Positions 61,758 through 64,000 of a stretch of DNA of 64,000 bases are shown here, piece after piece. Below the pieces are notes generated by a model. It saw only the letters and a program-made list of their open reading frames with translations, did not search any database and was not told the DNA's origin. The stretch covers positions 2,108,001 to 2,172,000 of the forward strand of contig CP119311.1 of NCBI GenBank assembly GCA_029202545.1. Reading direction: 5' to 3'. How positions within the stretch are numbered: position 1 is the stretch's first letter; the number at the start of each line of letters is the position of its first letter. The DNA comes from Candidatus Pseudobacter hemicellulosilyticus. GTDB lineage: Bacteria > Bacteroidota > Bacteroidia > Chitinophagales > Chitinophagaceae. The translations under genes were made by a program, and so were the position numbers.

Positions 61758-62057
61758 ATGGAGCATTTAATTCCAATAAATGTGGTCATAGGCGACCGGA
61801 CCTACCGGATCCGGATAGCACCCACCGATGAGGAAGTGGTGCGGAAGACCCTCAAATTGATCAATGACAAGATCATTGAGTTCAAGACCCAGTTTGCAGG
61901 CAAGGATATGCAGGACTATGTTGCCATGGTGGTGCTCTGGTATGCCACCCAGCAAAAAGCGGCCGGGGAAGACCGGCCGCTGGAAGCAAGTGAAACGGAA
62001 AAACAGTTGTCAGGACTGGAAAAGCTCCTGGACAGAATGCTCTCCCCGCAGGGATGA
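61758..62057 (+). CDS. zapA: Cell division protein ZapA
   Basis: 99 residues. N-terminal strand pair ('INVVIGDRTYRIRIAPTDEEVV') and long helix ('LKLINDKIIEFKTQFAGKDMQDYVAM'), as in ZapA, which crosslinks FtsZ filaments in the division ring. The C-terminal coiled coil is short. It follows pheT and a coiled-coil gene and ends 5 bases from the convergent DUF6263 gene. Confidence 0.93.
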   Translation: MEHLIPINVVIGDRTYRIRIAPTDEEVVRKTLKLINDKIIEFKTQFAGKDMQDYVAMVVLWYATQQKAAGEDRPLEASETEKQLSGLEKLLDRMLSPQG

Positions 62058-62062
62058 TCCCC

Positions 62063-62917
62063 TTATTTCGTTACGTTTTCGTCTGAAGTATATTTCATGT
62101 TGAGCGGAATGGTCTGACCACTGGCCTCCAGTGTGCCCTTGGCCTCGCCTTTCAGCTGGCGGCTTTTTACCAGCCCGGTGGCCGTATCGGCTATGAGCTG
62201 GCCTTCTGTTGTGCCTTTCAGGTCCAGGTTAAAGCTCATACCCATCTGGTCTATGGTGCCTGCACGGGACAGGATGCCATTAATGGCAATCACCACCTGG
62301 CCCTTGGTCAGTTCTTTCACCAGGTAAGTGGTGGTGGCTTTACCGTCCTTATCAACCGTGGAGTCCGCCCAGCTCTCGCCTACTTTCAGGGTCCTGGCCG
62401 GCAGTTTGGCAATCAGTTCGTACTGGCCGCCCGGTTTGGGATCACCCAGCGGGGTGCCCAGGGCCAGCGCATCCATCATCCCGCCGGTGGCAGGTGAAGC
62501 AGTGACCGCGGAGGAATCTACAGCGGTGATAATGCCATTGGCGTCAACAGTTACCGTAACAGGCTTGTCCAGCTTTTCGCCCATCACCTTGCCCATCTCA
62601 CCCTGGCGGTCTTCCGGCTTATCAGAATCAAAGCTCATATCCTGGCCCATGCCGTTCATGGAGGCTACAATCCTTTTGATCTTGCTGGTGGCCGAAAAAT
62701 CCTTTGCGCTGCTCTTATTGATAGTGAAATCAGCGGTAATGGTTACATTCTGGTCAATGGTCAGGGGCATGCCCATCATGTCCATCTCAATGGTCATCTT
62801 AGATACAGTGGCTTTCTGCAATTGCTGGCCGGGAGTAAAACTGATCTTACGGATAGGTTGTTGAGCCTGTGCAGCGCCTGCAGTCAGTAAGGCAAGCGCA
62901 ACCAAAAAATTCCTCAT
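62063..62917 (-). CDS. DUF6263 family secreted protein
   Basis: 284 residues with a signal peptide (1-18, 'GAAQAQ'). A beta-rich body ('TVTVDANGIITAVDSS', 'LPARTLKVGESWADS', 'QLIADTATGLVKSRQLKGEAKG') matches DUF6263, a Bacteroidota family of unknown function, probably periplasmic. The segment around 100-125 is Met- and Gly-rich ('MNGMGQDMSF', 'GEMGKVMGEKL'). Single gene, convergent with zapA. Confidence 0.85.
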   Translation of the reverse strand: MRNFLVALALLTAGAAQAQQPIRKISFTPGQQLQKATVSKMTIEMDMMGMPLTIDQNVTITADFTINKSSAKDFSATSKIKRIVASMNGMGQDMSFDSDKPEDRQGEMGKVMGEKLDKPVTVTVDANGIITAVDSSAVTASPATGGMMDALALGTPLGDPKPGGQYELIAKLPARTLKVGESWADSTVDKDGKATTTYLVKELTKGQVVIAINGILSRAGTIDQMGMSFNLDLKGTTEGQLIADTATGLVKSRQLKGEAKGTLEASGQTIPLNMKYTSDENVTK

Positions 62918-63045
62918 ATGAACATCAAAGTTTTTATTGGCCGGGGGCCGGTGATGAATTGACTTATTAACGGCAAGCTACGCATAAATGTTGGGCAAGT
63001 ACCGCCCGTCTGTGTAAGAAAGGAGCTGTTTTCAGCCGGTAGCTA

Positions 63046-63294
63046 TCAGTTTTTGGCCAGCAGGAAATGGAAGGGACGGTATTGACGGTTATTGAGGTAC
63101 TGGCGGATGCGGTCTGTATGTTGGGTGATGCTGCCTTTGTGTACCCGCGCCAGCTCCAGGCAACGGTTAGTGGCCAGCGCTTCTACTGTGAGTAAACGAC
63201 TGCAGAGCAGCTCATACTGTTGCAGCGCAGCCGCTGCCGACGGCTGCCCATCGCTAAGCATTACCTCGTAATATTTCAGTTGATATACCCGCAT
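63046..63294 (-). CDS. Small hypothetical protein
   Basis: 82 residues, helical, without signal peptide ('YEVMLSDGQPSAAAALQQYE', 'ATNRCLELARVHKGS', 'FHFLLAKN'). I do not recognise it. It is the best open frame in the 62918-63893 stretch, but supporting evidence is only its length and a plausible soluble composition. Confidence 0.35.
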   Translation of the reverse strand: MRVYQLKYYEVMLSDGQPSAAAALQQYELLCSRLLTVEALATNRCLELARVHKGSITQHTDRIRQYLNNRQYRPFHFLLAKN

Positions 63295-63893
63295 ATGGAT
63301 CCTAAGGCTGTTAAGAGTACTAATATCGGTATTCCGCAGCTATTTCTATCCGGATTGGACGACAATCCGGACAAAATACCAGCGGAGCGCATGTTTGGGA
63401 CGGTAAAGACTTTGCAAATCCCCTGCCAGCCTGCTTTCCCGGACCCGCCGGGAGCCCGGAACGGCCCTGCTGCTGCATCTCATTTTACCGGCCTTTTTAC
63501 CAAATTTTCAGGCCTGATTTCTTACGCACAGGATCTGTGAATTTCTTTTGGGAGGGGGTGGCAAACTTTTGTAAATTGGGGATAGCCGGGCTTTCTTTGT
63601 GGATAACCCGGGGCTGACTGTGGATGAGCCGGTGAACAGCGGGTGTCTAAATATAGATTGGCAAAAAATTTTTCCGGGAAGGGATAGGGGGCTATATTCG
63701 CCGTCCTGACTCAAGCGGTAACATTCGGGTAACCCTGTAATAACAATTTCGTAATACAAGACTGGAACTGACCCGCAAGTCATTGGTTGGCAATGCCCAA
63801 TTGATGTGGCAAGGCCATTTTATCGCCCATTCCTAAGAAAACTGTTCGCGAAAGCTCGTCAAACCAATGTGTTAACCTTTATGTTCTTGTTGG
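63295..63893. other. Intergenic region before dnaB
   Basis: About 600 bases without a gene I can support. It contains the DnaA-box-like pair at 63598-63627 and AT-rich sequence (63645-63672) and must hold the dnaB promoter, but no exact TAnnTTTG was found. Confidence 0.4.
63598..63627 (+). promoter_or_regulatory. DnaA-box-like pair upstream of dnaB
   Basis: TGTGGATAA (63598-63606, exact reverse complement of TTATCCACA) and TGTGGATGA (63619-63627, one mismatch), 21 bases apart and in the same orientation. An AT-rich stretch lies 20-45 bases downstream. Confidence 0.35.
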
Positions 63894-64000
63894 ATGGACT
63901 TAACTAACCTTAACAGTAAAGATAAAGACCGTAAACAGCGCCGGAAAGGGTCCCTGGACCTGAGTACCATGGTTTACGGGAAAGTGCCCCCCCAGGCCAA
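63894..64000 (+). CDS. dnaB: Replicative DNA helicase, N-terminal fragment
   Basis: The first 35 codons of a gene cut by the window end. The start is the ATG at 63894; the translation begins MDLTNLNSKDKDRKQRRK and continues 'GSLDLSTMVYGKVPPQA', the typical Bacteroidota DnaB start (basic leader, then '[LV]xYGKxPPQA' just before the N-terminal domain). DnaB is the hexameric helicase at the replication fork. Only this short part can be read, so the assignment rests on the leader motif. Confidence 0.85.
   Translation, partial: MDLTNLNSKDKDRKQRRKGSLDLSTMVYGKVPPQA

Noticed and set aside
63220..63540. 106-codon plus-strand frame before dnaB
   Set aside because: Overlaps the small minus-strand gene at its start, Pro-rich irregular composition, no motif.
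1..64000. CRISPR arrays, transposons or rRNA genes
   Set aside because: No regularly spaced repeats, transposase-like frames or rRNA sequence were noticed.

Overview
The window is a stretch of chromosome from a Bacteroidota bacterium, most likely of the family Chitinophagaceae. The basis is four SusC/SusD outer-membrane nutrient pairs, FecI/FecR (ECF sigma/anti-sigma) switches, three TlpA-type thioredoxins, matches to the Bacteroidota -7 promoter element (TAnnTTTG), and housekeeping proteins of Bacteroidota type (RNase Y, TatA, ZapA, DnaB start). Genus-level assignment is inference. Most of the window has about 50-55% GC in the lines I counted. The part from about 31.5 to 40.8 kb is clearly more AT-rich.

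Layout. 1-6.0 kb: end of a SusC, its SusD, a lipid-free secreted protein joining an amidotransferase-like domain to a DsbD N-terminal-like domain, and a TPR-TlpA thioredoxin. 6.1-10.1 kb: a DUF805 membrane protein, a PAS-LuxR regulator and a TonB-dependent siderophore receptor. 10.2-16.6 kb: the most interesting part. A minus-strand operon encodes an unknown outer-membrane protein, a small LecA-like calcium lectin and a cholesterol-dependent-cytolysin-like (CDCL) pore-forming protein. It diverges from a TPR histidine kinase and a NarL-type response regulator, and the shared intergenic region carries palindromic repeats lying over an exact -7 promoter element. 16.7-29.7 kb: a FecI-FecR-SusC-SusD-DUF4843-PKD lipoprotein operon that appears to continue into a GldA-like ATPase and a fused GldF-GldG-like permease. 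29.9-40.8 kb: a ricin-trefoil GH43 glycosidase and a second FecI-FecR-SusC-SusD-TlpA set, AT-rich, ending next to the 3' end of a tRNA-Leu(UAG) gene; this may be an acquired block. 41.2-64 kb: mostly core genes (Rel/SpoT, another SusC/SusD pair, purA, an acidic disordered protein, pabB, lytic transglycosylase, gatA, tatA, rplS, rny, TlpA, pheT, zapA and the first codons of dnaB).

How the parts fit. SusC/SusD pairs import large substrates through the outer membrane. Two of them have STN signalling domains that, with FecR and FecI, should switch on their own operons. TlpA proteins repeatedly sit with SusC/SusD pairs. The CDCL-lectin-OMP cassette is best read as a secreted, glycan-directed pore-forming weapon or defence under control of the adjacent two-component system; that reading is inference from domain similarity and gene order and has not been tested. 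I see no CRISPR array, transposase, integrase or rRNA.
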